Below the pieces are notes generated by a model, which was not told where the DNA came from, did not search any database, and was given only the letters and a program-made list of their open reading frames with translations. Below are positions 48,007-56,403 of a stretch of 64,000 nucleotides of DNA, one piece after another. Both the position numbers and the translations under genes were made by a program. Within the stretch, counting starts at the first letter, position 1. Each line of letters begins with the position of its first letter. The DNA is from an uncultured Prevotella sp. (lineage in GTDB: Bacteria > Bacteroidota > Bacteroidia > Bacteroidales > Bacteroidaceae): contig ONQB01000002.1 of assembly GCA_900319905.1 (NCBI GenBank), positions 1 to 64,000 on the forward strand, in the 5' to 3' direction.

Positions 48007-48924
48007 ATGCCTTTAAGATTACCCGACCGGTTGCCGGCCATAGATATACTGAAGCGTGAGAACATCTTCGTGATGGATGAAACACGTGCTCACAGTCAGC
48101 AGATTCGTCCGCTGCGCATTGTCATCCTCAATCTCATGCCACTGAAGATAACAACCGAGACCGATCTCATTCGCTTGCTGTCGAACACACCGTTGCAGAT
48201 GGAGGTGTACTTCATGAAACTCAAGAGCCATACATCGAAGAACACACCCGTGGAACACATGATGATGTTCTACAAGGACTCAGAGGAACTCATGCAACAG
48301 AAGTTCGATGGCATGATCATCACGGGTGCGCCCGTAGAGACCATTCCCTACGAGAACGTCGACTACTGGCGTGAGATCAACCGCATATTCGACTGGGCCC
48401 GTTGCAACGTACAGAGTACGCTGTATCTCTGTTGGGGTGCCATGGCCGCGCTCTATCATTTCTATGGCATACCCAAATACCAGTTGTCGACGAAAAAGTT
48501 CGGCATCTTCACCACCTATCCCGTCGACGAGCGTCTGCCCATCTTCCGTGGGTTCGACGCTATGTTCTACATGCCTCACAGCCGTCACACGGAAGTCAGG
48601 GCTTGCGACATTGAGAAGGTGCCCGACCTGCATATCATTGCCACCTCGCCGGAGGCCGGCGTGAGCATCGTCAGCTCACGACAAGGCCGTGAGTTCTACA
48701 TCCTCGGTCATCTCGAGTATTCCCCCGACACGCTCGACAGAGAATACCACCGTGACCTGGGCAAGCGCGACGACGTGGAGCTGCCCCAGCATTACTACTA
48801 CGACGATGACCCTGCAAAGGGACCTATCGTGTGCTGGCGCTCGGCGGCCAATCTTTTCTACAGCAACTGGATCAACTATTACGTCTATCAGGAGACACCA
48901 TTCAACATCGGTGATATCAGATAA
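48007..48924 (+). CDS. metA: Homoserine O-acetyltransferase (MetA family)
   Basis: First committed step of methionine synthesis, activating homoserine with an acyl group. The 305-residue protein has the catalytic Cys142 (LCWGAMAAL), His235 and Glu237 (GHLEYSP) at the same numbers as E. coli MetA. Residue 111 in TGAPVE is Glu. Published work on the family links Glu111 to acetyl-CoA use and Gly111 to succinyl-CoA use, so acetyl transfer is predicted although many databases label the family succinyltransferase. The genes that follow (U32, zinc-ribbon protein) are close but unrelated to methionine. No SAM riboswitch was seen in the short leader; the upstream space is taken by a repeat element. 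Confidence 0.95.
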   Translation: MPLRLPDRLPAIDILKRENIFVMDETRAHSQQIRPLRIVILNLMPLKITTETDLIRLLSNTPLQMEVYFMKLKSHTSKNTPVEHMMMFYKDSEELMQQKFDGMIITGAPVETIPYENVDYWREINRIFDWARCNVQSTLYLCWGAMAALYHFYGIPKYQLSTKKFGIFTTYPVDERLPIFRGFDAMFYMPHSRHTEVRACDIEKVPDLHIIATSPEAGVSIVSSRQGREFYILGHLEYSPDTLDREYHRDLGKRDDVELPQHYYYDDDPAKGPIVCWRSAANLFYSNWINYYVYQETPFNIGDIR

Positions 48925-48945
48925 CGTCGAAATCAACGATTGCTT

Positions 48946-50859
48946 ATGCGTACACTCGAACTTCTTGCCCCTGCCAAGAACCTGGCGTGTGGTCTGGCTG
49001 CCATCAGCCATGGTGCTGATGCTGTGTATATCGGTGCCGACCGCTTTGGTGCCCGTGCGGCGGCGGGCAACAGTGTGGACGACATTGCGCAGCTCTGCGC
49101 CTTTGCCCATCGCTTTGGCGCCCGCGTCTATGTCACGGTCAATACCATTGTCTACGAACAGGAGCTGGATGACACCCAACAGCTCATCACGGCGTTGTCG
49201 CGTATCGGTGTTGATGCCCTGCTGGTGCAGGACATGGCAACGCTGCACATGCGGCGCGTGGCACTCAGCGAGGTGGGCTATGCCCCCGTGCTGCATGCCT
49301 CGACGCAGATGGACAACCGCACGGCTGAGAAGGTGAGCTGGCTGCACAGCCTCGGTTTCACGCGTGCCGTGCTGGCCCGTGAGCTGTCGGTAGAGGAGAT
49401 TAGCCGTATCCACCAGGCCAATCCTGACGTTGAACTGGAAGTGTTTGTGCATGGTGCACTCTGCGTGAGCTATAGCGGACAGTGCTATGCCTCACAGCAC
49501 TGCTTCGGCCGGTCGGCTAACCGGGGAGCCTGCGCTCAGGTGTGCCGCATGCAGATGGACCTGCTCGACGCCAACGGACAGACGGTGGTCAACGGCCGTT
49601 ATCTGCTGTCGATGAAGGACCTCTGTCTCATAGACCATCTTGAAGAGCTGGCCGATGCCGGCGCTTCCTCGTTTAAGATAGAGGGCCGGTTGAAGGAGGC
49701 TGACTACGTGAAGAACGTGGTGGCCGCATACAGTCAGCGCCTCAACCAACTGGTGGCCCGTCGGCCCAATGACTATCGGCGGGCATCGTGGGGCAGCGTG
49801 GCTTATGACTTTCAGCCGAATCTCGCTAAGACCTTCAACCGTGGCTACACCACTTACTTCCTGCATGGCCGTCAGCCGGACATTGCATCCATGCAGACAC
49901 CAAAGGCGCTGGGCGAGTTTGTGGGCCACGTCAAGGAGTTGCGTCACGACTCGTTCAACGTAGCCGGCACCGCCTCGTTTGCCAATGGCGACGGTCTGTG
50001 CTTCATCAATGACCATCACGAGTTGGAAGGCTTCCGCGTCAACCGCGCCGTGGGCAACCGTCTCTATCCCTTGCGCATGCCGCAGGCCTTGAAACCGGGC
50101 ATGGCTCTCTATCGCAACAATGATGAGGCCTTCGGTAAGCTGTTGCAAGGTGACAGCGCGCACCGTACGATGGCGGTCAACATGACCTTTGCGGCTGTTG
50201 ACCGTGGTTTCCGGCTCACGCTGTCGCTGCCTGTCGGCGAGCAGCATACCATTGATGCCACCGCCGAAGTACCCTTTGAGCACCAGACGGCACGCAAGCC
50301 CCAGACCGACAACATCCGCAAACAGCTGTCGCGGTTGGGCAATACCGTGTATGCACCTGCTGCCATTGATATTGCCGACGATGCCGCGACGTTGTTCGTG
50401 CCCTCAAGCCTCTTGTCAGACCTTCGCAGAGACGCGGTGGAACAGCTCGATGCTGCCGTTGCCGCCTATTGGAAGCAACAACAGAAGAAGCAATGCCTGC
50501 AGCAGGAGTCGCAGGCCGATGATGCTTCGGCTTCACAGTCCAAAGCCGTCGGGGCATGGTCGCCGGAATACCGTCACTTCCCCTTCCTCTACAACATTGC
50601 CAACCATGAGGCTGAGGACTTCTACCGGCAACATGGACTCAGCTCGATCCGCCCCGCTTTGGAGGTGAAAGAGGAGAGTGGAAGTGTCTTGATGCAGTGC
50701 CGCTACTGTCTGCGTTATAACCTCGGCTACTGTGTACGCCACGGCGGACGCAAACCGGAATGGAAAGAGCCATGGGTGCTGCGTCTGGGTGACGGCCGTC
50801 GCTTCCGCCTCGAGTTCCGTTGCGACGAATGCCAGATGAATCTCTATCCACTTGAGTAG
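48946..50859 (+). CDS. Peptidase U32-family protein (RlhA-like)
   Basis: The start at 48946 (MRTLELLAPAKNLACGLAAI) gives 637 residues; a TTG two codons upstream is less likely. The U32 signature is FVHGALCVSYSGQCYASQHC, followed by RGACAQVCRMQMDL, supplying conserved cysteines. Members of this family modify or hydroxylate RNA or cofactors (for example RlhA on 23S rRNA) despite the peptidase name. The C-terminal region has further CRYCLRYNLGYCVRHG and FRCDECQMNL, a four-Cys cluster found in long U32 forms. It starts 21 bases behind metA and is followed after 27 bases by the next gene, so all three may be co-transcribed. Confidence 0.9.
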   Translation: MRTLELLAPAKNLACGLAAISHGADAVYIGADRFGARAAAGNSVDDIAQLCAFAHRFGARVYVTVNTIVYEQELDDTQQLITALSRIGVDALLVQDMATLHMRRVALSEVGYAPVLHASTQMDNRTAEKVSWLHSLGFTRAVLARELSVEEISRIHQANPDVELEVFVHGALCVSYSGQCYASQHCFGRSANRGACAQVCRMQMDLLDANGQTVVNGRYLLSMKDLCLIDHLEELADAGASSFKIEGRLKEADYVKNVVAAYSQRLNQLVARRPNDYRRASWGSVAYDFQPNLAKTFNRGYTTYFLHGRQPDIASMQTPKALGEFVGHVKELRHDSFNVAGTASFANGDGLCFINDHHELEGFRVNRAVGNRLYPLRMPQALKPGMALYRNNDEAFGKLLQGDSAHRTMAVNMTFAAVDRGFRLTLSLPVGEQHTIDATAEVPFEHQTARKPQTDNIRKQLSRLGNTVYAPAAIDIADDAATLFVPSSLLSDLRRDAVEQLDAAVAAYWKQQQKKQCLQQESQADDASASQSKAVGAWSPEYRHFPFLYNIANHEAEDFYRQHGLSSIRPALEVKEESGSVLMQCRYCLRYNLGYCVRHGGRKPEWKEPWVLRLGDGRRFRLEFRCDECQMNLYPLE

Positions 50860-50886
50860 CCAATTATTCCAGCCAATTATATCAAC

Positions 50887-51900
50887 ATGATGAAGATGAA
50901 GAAGAAACATGATAGCCTGCTGTTGCTGCCTGTTTTGGTTTTGCTGCTGATGCTTAGCTCGTGTTATCACAATCGCACGCTGCCCCGTCGGCTGCCAGGC
51001 AACCTGCGTTTCACGGAACAGACGCTCGACTCGCTGTCATTTTTCTCTACCCATCACTACACCAACAACTACAACTTTGTGGTGAAGGGCGACAGTCTGA
51101 TGCTGGTGCGCCAACAGCCGGAGGAACAGTTGGCTGGCATGCGCACCGATACGTTCTACGTCTACAAGGGCGACCATGTCGTGGTGGCCGACATCCGCAT
51201 TGTGCCTACCGACAGCATCGACTCGGTGTGGGTGGAACTGGCCAACGACACGTCGGCCTTCGGTTGGACGCATGAGCGCAACATGTTGCCCAAGGTGATG
51301 CCCGACGATCCCATCTCGCAGTTTATCTCCAGTTTCTCCAACATCCACCTGATCATCTTCCTTGCCATAGTGGCCATCTTCGGTGCCAGTTACTTATTGT
51401 GGCGCAGCATGCGCAGCAAGGCGCACCTCGTGCATTTCCACGACATCGACTCCGTCTATCCCACGTTGCTGTGCATCATCGTCGCGTCGTCGGCAACGTT
51501 CTATGCCACCATCCAGATGTTTGTGCCACAACTGTGGCAGCATTTCTACTTCCATCCCACGCTCAATCCTTTCTCTGTGCCACCGGTGCTTGGCGTGTTT
51601 CTGTTGTCGGTTTGGGCCATGCTCATTGTCGCCATTGCCGCTTTCGACGATGTGCGCCACAAGTTGCCAGCAGGCGAGGCCATCATCTACTTGGGCAGTC
51701 TGGCCTCGGTATGTGCGGTCGACTACATCGTGTTCAGCATCACCACGCTCTATTACATTGGTTACCCCTTGTTGGTAGCCTACATCTGGTTTGCCCTATA
51801 CCGTCATTCCCACAATCGCTCGCGCTATATCTGCGGCAATTGTGGGCACGTGCTGCACCGCAAGGGCCGTTGCCCTTACTGCGGTGCATGGAATGAGTAA
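50887..51900 (+). CDS. Membrane lipoprotein with C-terminal zinc ribbon, function unknown
   Basis: The 337-residue protein starts with a signal ending in the lipobox LMLSSC. A short soluble beta-rich part (about residues 30-155) with DTFYVYKGDHVVVADIRI follows. Then come about four to five membrane helices (IIFLAIVAIFGASYLLW, LLCIIVASSATFYATIQMF, VLGVFLLSVWAMLIVAIAAF, SVCAVDYIVFSITTLYYIGY). The end is a zinc ribbon, CGNCGHVLHRKGRCPYCGAW (two CxxC pairs). A lipid-anchored protein with a cytosolic-looking zinc ribbon is unusual; topology would place the ribbon inside only if the helices number is odd. It stands behind the U32 gene. No named function. Confidence 0.7.
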   Translation: MMKMKKKHDSLLLLPVLVLLLMLSSCYHNRTLPRRLPGNLRFTEQTLDSLSFFSTHHYTNNYNFVVKGDSLMLVRQQPEEQLAGMRTDTFYVYKGDHVVVADIRIVPTDSIDSVWVELANDTSAFGWTHERNMLPKVMPDDPISQFISSFSNIHLIIFLAIVAIFGASYLLWRSMRSKAHLVHFHDIDSVYPTLLCIIVASSATFYATIQMFVPQLWQHFYFHPTLNPFSVPPVLGVFLLSVWAMLIVAIAAFDDVRHKLPAGEAIIYLGSLASVCAVDYIVFSITTLYYIGYPLLVAYIWFALYRHSHNRSRYICGNCGHVLHRKGRCPYCGAWNE

Positions 51901-51914
51901 TAATAAAAGGAGTA

Positions 51915-53111
51915 TTATTTCTTACGAACTGTGTTCAACCAGAGTTTGAATTCATTGCGGTAGCCGTTGAACACATTGATGTCGACATGGCCGTTGATGC
52001 CGCTGACGTGTCCGTCAGGTGCCAGTTGCCATATCCACAGCTTCACGTCGGGCTTGTACTCGCCGTAGCGTGCTATCCAGACGGGATAGCTGCGCTTAAT
52101 GTCGGGCGCATAGTCGAGATAACGGTTGACGAAGGTCTGACTGATGTAGAGGATAGGCCTCATACCCGTCCGTTTCTCCACAATCTGCAGCCAGTTGCGT
52201 ACACGTTTCCACATGGTCGTCACCCCACCCATTTTCTTCACCTGACTGGGCAACGGCTCCAGGTCGAGCACTGGCGGCAGGTCGCCCTGCTTGATATGGC
52301 TGTGGGCAAGGAAGTATGCGGCTTGTTGGGCGCCCGACGTGCGATGGGTGAAATAATGATACGTGCCCACCGCATAGCCGTGCTTACGCGCCATCTGATA
52401 GTCGTAGTAATAATAAGGATTAAGGAGCGACGCCCCCTCAGTGCTCTTGATGAAGATGAACGATACCTTGAAGTCGACGTTGCCGCTTACGTTTTTCTTT
52501 GACAGAGAGCCAAGATGGGTGATGCGCAACTGTGACCAGTCGATGCCGTAGCGGTGCCGTCCCTTCTCATGCTGATAGCGTGAGAGGTCGATGCCGTAGA
52601 TGCGCTCGGAGGTGTAGTTGAGCCGTTCGCCTTTGTAGACATCGTGACGCCACTCACCCACGCGGAAGTATCGGTGCTGTGAGGAGAAGCCGAAGCCTGT
52701 GCGCTCGTCATCTTTCCATTGTCCTTCGTAGTACGTACCCAGGGTGTCGCGGTAGTGTCCGTAGCCGTTGGCCTGCAGGTGACGGTTGAACTCACCGGTG
52801 TACACGCCAGTGGAGTCGTGACGGGTGCCGGTCACCAGTGTGTCGTGGTCCCATTCGCCTTCCACCTTGCGGCCGAGCGAGTCTTTCACCCAGCCGTGTC
52901 CCTGTCGCAGCCCGTTGTGCCACGTGCCACTGTAGAGGATAGAGTCGCCGTCGTAGAGCACACCCAGTCCCTCGCGCTTGCCGTTGGCCATCTGGCCACG
53001 GTAGGTGAGGCTGTCGCTCTCGACGGTCACAATCTCATTGCTGCGGATGGTGCAGCCTGCTAAGAGAGCGAGGCAAGGCAGTACCATGATGAATAATAAT
53101 AACTTTCTCAT
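51915..53111 (-). CDS. MORN-repeat and GH25 lysozyme fusion lipoprotein
   Basis: The 398-residue protein has a lipoprotein signal (MRKLLLFIMVLPCLALLAGC), then about five MORN-type repeats (YRGQMANGKREGLGVLYDGD, YSGTWHNGLRQGHGWVKD, YTGEFNRHLQANGYGHYRD, YEGQWKDDERTGFGFSS), then a GH25 muramidase domain from about residue 170. That domain starts IYGIDLSRYQ with its first active-site Asp and contains FIFIKSTEGAS, GTYHYFTHR, LPPVLDLEPL and WQLAPDGHVSGINGHVDINV. GH25 enzymes cut the MurNAc-GlcNAc bond of peptidoglycan. MORN repeats, known from eukaryotic membrane-linked proteins, may hold it to a surface or partner. Its ATG overlaps the stop of the upstream gene (ATGA), so the two are coupled. Confidence 0.9.
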   Translation of the reverse strand: MRKLLLFIMVLPCLALLAGCTIRSNEIVTVESDSLTYRGQMANGKREGLGVLYDGDSILYSGTWHNGLRQGHGWVKDSLGRKVEGEWDHDTLVTGTRHDSTGVYTGEFNRHLQANGYGHYRDTLGTYYEGQWKDDERTGFGFSSQHRYFRVGEWRHDVYKGERLNYTSERIYGIDLSRYQHEKGRHRYGIDWSQLRITHLGSLSKKNVSGNVDFKVSFIFIKSTEGASLLNPYYYYDYQMARKHGYAVGTYHYFTHRTSGAQQAAYFLAHSHIKQGDLPPVLDLEPLPSQVKKMGGVTTMWKRVRNWLQIVEKRTGMRPILYISQTFVNRYLDYAPDIKRSYPVWIARYGEYKPDVKLWIWQLAPDGHVSGINGHVDINVFNGYRNEFKLWLNTVRKK

Positions 53112-54028
53112 TGTCTCACCTCCTTTCCTGCTACGATGCCTAAGAAACGGCCGTGCTGTGAAAACACGGGACTGCCATCAACGGCAAACAGTGACGGCAC
53201 GTCGTGGTTGTGGCCCCGTTCGTAGTCGCCGGTGATGAGAATGGCGTGATGGTCGGTGAGCTTGTTGGTGGCAGAGAGTGCCACAACGATGATTTTCTTA
53301 TGTCGGGCCACGCCCCAAGGCACGTTTCTCACGGCATAGACACCCCAAGGCTTGAGGCTTCGCTGTGTGTGCAGGATGATGGGCTGACCGGTGTTGTCGA
53401 GTGGGGTGAAGATGGGCTTGCAGCTGACATGCTTCAGTTTACCACCGTTGTCGTACCATGATACTTGATAGACGCCCTTACGGAAGAGGCGGAGCGACTT
53501 GATGCTTTTCATGGCCGTGAGCTTGCGGTAGCGGCTGGCCAGAGAGTCGGTCTCTATGCGCTGCGCATTGGCGTAGGTAGCAATCTGCGTGTAGCCTTCG
53601 TCGATGACGCCGTGGCTGCGCAGATAGTAGATCAGTTCCTTGCGCTCTACCTGCTTGCGCTCGAGCAGACGCCCCAAAGAGTCGGTGCCCTCGGCCACCA
53701 GCTTCTTCAGCGTGTCGGGATTTTCGAGATGGTTGCGATGGATGGGATTGATGCCGTTGTCGATGGTGAGCACACGGCCGTCGCAGCTGGGCCACCACCA
53801 GTGACGGTTGATCCAGACACCTTGCTGGCGGATATTGTCGGCCTTGAGCACTACGGTGTCTTTGCCAGAAGCCAGACAAAGATAGCTCTTGCCCTCAACA
53901 AAACAAGTGGAACGACGCAAGTCCTCCTCTGTTGCGGGCAGTGAACGTACTACGAGCCACATAAGGCCGACAGCCAGCAACAGAATACCAATAACAATAA
54001 GCTTATGACGTGTAAACTTAGCAAACAT
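53108..54028 (-). CDS. Membrane-anchored protein, possibly a degenerate trypsin-fold protein
   Basis: The start at 54028 (MFAKFTRHKLIVIGILLLAV) fits the promoter at 54059-54089 and gives 306 residues with one membrane segment (about 10-30); a start at 54088 lies inside that promoter. The outside part begins CFVEGKSYLCLASGKDTVVL. The end, LFAVDGSPVFSQHGRFLGIV, looks like the nucleophile loop of S1 peptidases (GxSGSPVF...GxVVGI), but the Ser position is taken by Asp, and no catalytic His loop is evident. I read this as a non-catalytic relative, with moderate doubt. It overlaps the MORN-GH25 gene by 4 bases, so a shared role at the cell wall is probable. Confidence 0.65.
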   Translation of the reverse strand: MFAKFTRHKLIVIGILLLAVGLMWLVVRSLPATEEDLRRSTCFVEGKSYLCLASGKDTVVLKADNIRQQGVWINRHWWWPSCDGRVLTIDNGINPIHRNHLENPDTLKKLVAEGTDSLGRLLERKQVERKELIYYLRSHGVIDEGYTQIATYANAQRIETDSLASRYRKLTAMKSIKSLRLFRKGVYQVSWYDNGGKLKHVSCKPIFTPLDNTGQPIILHTQRSLKPWGVYAVRNVPWGVARHKKIIVVALSATNKLTDHHAILITGDYERGHNHDVPSLFAVDGSPVFSQHGRFLGIVAGKEVRQ

Positions 54029-54058
54029 GCCAAATAACCAACTTTCTATTTGCGTCTG

Positions 54059-54089
54059 CAAAAGTACAAACAATTCATGAACTTTCAAA
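54059..54089 (-). promoter_or_regulatory. Promoter of the membrane protein/MORN-GH25 pair (TTTG-N19-TACTTTTG)
   Basis: On the minus strand TTTG (54089-54086) and TACTTTTG (54066-54059) are exactly 19 bases apart. The RNA start would fall near 54052, which decides the start codon at 54028. Confidence 0.75.
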
Positions 54090-54129
54090 AATAAAGTGCT
54101 TATCTTTCGTCCCTTCTCTTGTAATTGCT

Positions 54130-54137
54130 TAAATTTG
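54130..54137 (+). promoter_or_regulatory. -7 box (TAAATTTG) of rmuC
   Basis: TAAATTTG lies 24 bases before the rmuC ATG. TTTC at 54105-54108 is a weak -33 partner 21 bases upstream. Confidence 0.5.
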
Positions 54138-54161
54138 CATTAACAATTATATATTCAAGTT

Positions 54162-55544
54162 ATGGAAATCGTTATGATGATCGTGGCCTTGGTGGCCGGC
54201 GCATTGGCTGGCTTTCTCTTTGCGCAAGTCAAGGTCAAGGATGTTCACGCCCATCTGTTGCTTGCCCAACAGCAGGCAGAGGCAGAGCGACAGGCCAAGG
54301 ACGAGGTGCAGCGACAGCTGCAGGAGTCTGCCTTGTCGCTACAGGAATTGCAAACGAAGCTGTCTGACACAAAGGCTCAGCTCTCAGGAGTGCAGGCTCA
54401 GCTCGACACGGAGCGGGAGCGCAATGCCAGTGAGACAAAGTTGAGACAGGAGCAAACCGATCGTGAGATGCAGTTGCGCCAACAGCAGTTTCAAGAGCAG
54501 TTGCGGACGGTGCAGGAGCAGTTCAGCACGCTGGCTACGAAAGTGCTCGACCAGACGGCCGACAAACTCAAGGCTACCAACAACGAGGAGATGCAACACA
54601 TCACACAACCTTTGCGTGACAATATCGACAAGCTGCATGAGGCCATTGCGAAGACCAATCAAGAGACTGCCAAAAGCACGGCGTCGCTGTCGCAGCAGCT
54701 CAATGCGATGGCTGAGCAGACACAGAAAATCGACACCACCGCAACACGTCTTACCAACGTGATGCGGGGAAGCAACAAGCTGCAGGGTAACTGGGGCGAG
54801 CTCTTCCTTCAGGATATTCTCGAGCAGAATGGATTTAAGGAAGGTGTCAACTACGACGTACAGCAGACACTGACCGACGAACATGGAATGCCGCTGACCA
54901 ACGACAAGGGCAAGCGTATGATACCTGACGTCATCCTGCATTATCCGAAGAACGAGGATGTCATCATCGACTCGAAGATGAGTATTGAGGCATACTACGA
55001 TTACGTGAATACGGATAATGATGTGTTGCGTAAGAAATATGCCGATGACTTGGTGAAGAGTGTGCGCACGCAGTACATGGGACTGTCGCGCAAGGACTAC
55101 AGCAGCTATGTGAAGCCGCCGCGCCATGCCATTGACTTCGTCATTATGTTCGTACCCAATGAAGGGGCGCTCCAATTGGCACTCGCCACGGACAAGAAAC
55201 TGTGGAACGATGCCTTTGAGCACCATGTCTTTATCACGTCACAGCAGAACCTGATGGCCATCCTGAAGATGATACAGTTGGCTTGGCGACAGTACGTGCA
55301 GACGGAGAATCAGTTGAGGGTCTACGGACTGGCTGAGGAATTGCTGAAACGTGTCAATGAGTTCGTGAAGCGATTCACCAAACTGCGCAAGGACATCGAC
55401 ACCCTGAGCAAGGACTATGAGGATGTGAGCAATAAGGCCTATACGGGCAAGCAGAGCATTGCACAGAAAGCCAACGAGCTGGTGCGACTGGGTGTGAAGG
55501 ATGGTGCGCTGCAGCCATTGGCCGCGGCTGACACTAATGAGTAG
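54162..55544 (+). CDS. rmuC: RmuC-family DNA recombination protein
   Basis: The 460-residue protein has an N-terminal membrane segment (VMMIVALVAGALAGFLFAQV), a long Gln/Glu/Lys-rich coiled coil (about residues 25-190) and the RmuC nuclease-like domain with GNWGELFLQDILEQNGFKEG, PDVILHYPKNEDVIIDSKMS, RKDYSSYVKPPRHAIDFVIM and PNEGALQLAL. E. coli RmuC limits inversions between short inverted repeats. That is of interest because this genome carries many such repeats. The stop is 5 bases from the stop of the convergent HAD gene, with no terminator between. Confidence 0.95.
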   Translation: MEIVMMIVALVAGALAGFLFAQVKVKDVHAHLLLAQQQAEAERQAKDEVQRQLQESALSLQELQTKLSDTKAQLSGVQAQLDTERERNASETKLRQEQTDREMQLRQQQFQEQLRTVQEQFSTLATKVLDQTADKLKATNNEEMQHITQPLRDNIDKLHEAIAKTNQETAKSTASLSQQLNAMAEQTQKIDTTATRLTNVMRGSNKLQGNWGELFLQDILEQNGFKEGVNYDVQQTLTDEHGMPLTNDKGKRMIPDVILHYPKNEDVIIDSKMSIEAYYDYVNTDNDVLRKKYADDLVKSVRTQYMGLSRKDYSSYVKPPRHAIDFVIMFVPNEGALQLALATDKKLWNDAFEHHVFITSQQNLMAILKMIQLAWRQYVQTENQLRVYGLAEELLKRVNEFVKRFTKLRKDIDTLSKDYEDVSNKAYTGKQSIAQKANELVRLGVKDGALQPLAAADTNE

Positions 55545-55549
55545 TAGGA

Positions 55550-56185
55550 CTATAGAGCCGGAGCTTCCTTGCTGAAGAGCGACAGCCAGTCATTGAAATG
55601 CTGGTTTTGATAGACATGCCAGCCTACTGATGCCTGCGCGCCCTCGCAGTTGGGTGCAAGGTCGTCAATAAATAAGGTGTCGTCGGCGGCAATGCCGGTT
55701 TGTCTTACCACCTCCCGGTAGATGGCAGGGTCGGGTTTCTCTAAATGCAGGCGCTGGGAGAGGAAAACGGCTTCGAAGTAGTCGTCCACCGTGTGCCCCT
55801 GATAGGGAAACAGCGCTTTGACACAGTAGTTCCAGTGCATGTCGATGGTGTTGCTGAGCAGGAACACGCGTTTGCCTTCGGCGCGAAGGCGCAACAGCAT
55901 GGCCTTCTTCTCATCGGGGATGTCGGCCAGCATCTTGTTGGCGGCATTGGCAATCGCTTCGTCGGTAAGCGGCAGTTTTGTGAGCGTGCGGAGATCGTCA
56001 CAGAACTTTTGGGTGCTGATGAGGCCAAGACTGAGTTGGTGCATCAGCTGTTGTCCCTCAGCCTTGTGGTCTCCTTCAAGATAGGGAGTCAGTCCGAGAT
56101 TGGCAAATGCCTGCTGACAGGCGACGCTGTCCAGGCGGACCAGTACGTTGCCTAAATCGAATACGATATTTTGATAGTTGATCAT
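55550..56185 (-). CDS. HAD-superfamily hydrolase (subfamily IA)
   Basis: The 211-residue protein has motif I FDLGNVLVRLD (the second Asp replaced by Asn, as in haloacid dehalogenase/YihX types), motif II LLSNTID, motif III Lys in HLEKPDPAIYREVVRQTG and motif IV FIDDLAPNCEGAQASVGWHV. The sugar-phosphate phosphatase YihX and similar proteins have this pattern. Substrate unknown. The gene is convergent with rmuC; a palindromic element lies 31 bases upstream of its start. Confidence 0.88.
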   Translation of the reverse strand: MINYQNIVFDLGNVLVRLDSVACQQAFANLGLTPYLEGDHKAEGQQLMHQLSLGLISTQKFCDDLRTLTKLPLTDEAIANAANKMLADIPDEKKAMLLRLRAEGKRVFLLSNTIDMHWNYCVKALFPYQGHTVDDYFEAVFLSQRLHLEKPDPAIYREVVRQTGIAADDTLFIDDLAPNCEGAQASVGWHVYQNQHFNDWLSLFSKEAPAL

Positions 56186-56216
56186 TGCTTCTATGTGACG
56201 GGGTGTTCAGCAAAAA

Positions 56217-56366
56217 GGGGTGTGTCAAAATTGGAGAAGTCCAGAAGTCCGGAAGTTCTGAAGTCCAGTCAAAAGCATAAGTACCTGATAATAAGATATC
56301 ATTATAGTAATGACTGAACTCCCTAACTTCCGGACTTCTGGACTTCTCCCACTTTGATACACCCCC
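56217..56366 (-). repeat. Palindromic RGAAGTYC element, copy D (core inverted)
   Basis: The ends GGGGTGTGTCAAAATTGG and CACTTTGATACACCCCC are near-complementary. The arms are RGAAGTYC/GRACTTCY units. The core at 56268-56314 is the reverse complement of the core of copies A and E with about three differences. It stands between glyA (its downstream side) and the HAD gene. Confidence 0.85.
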
Positions 56367-56403
56367 TTAAGTTATTGAGGGTAATATCTAACAATAAGGT
56401 GTA

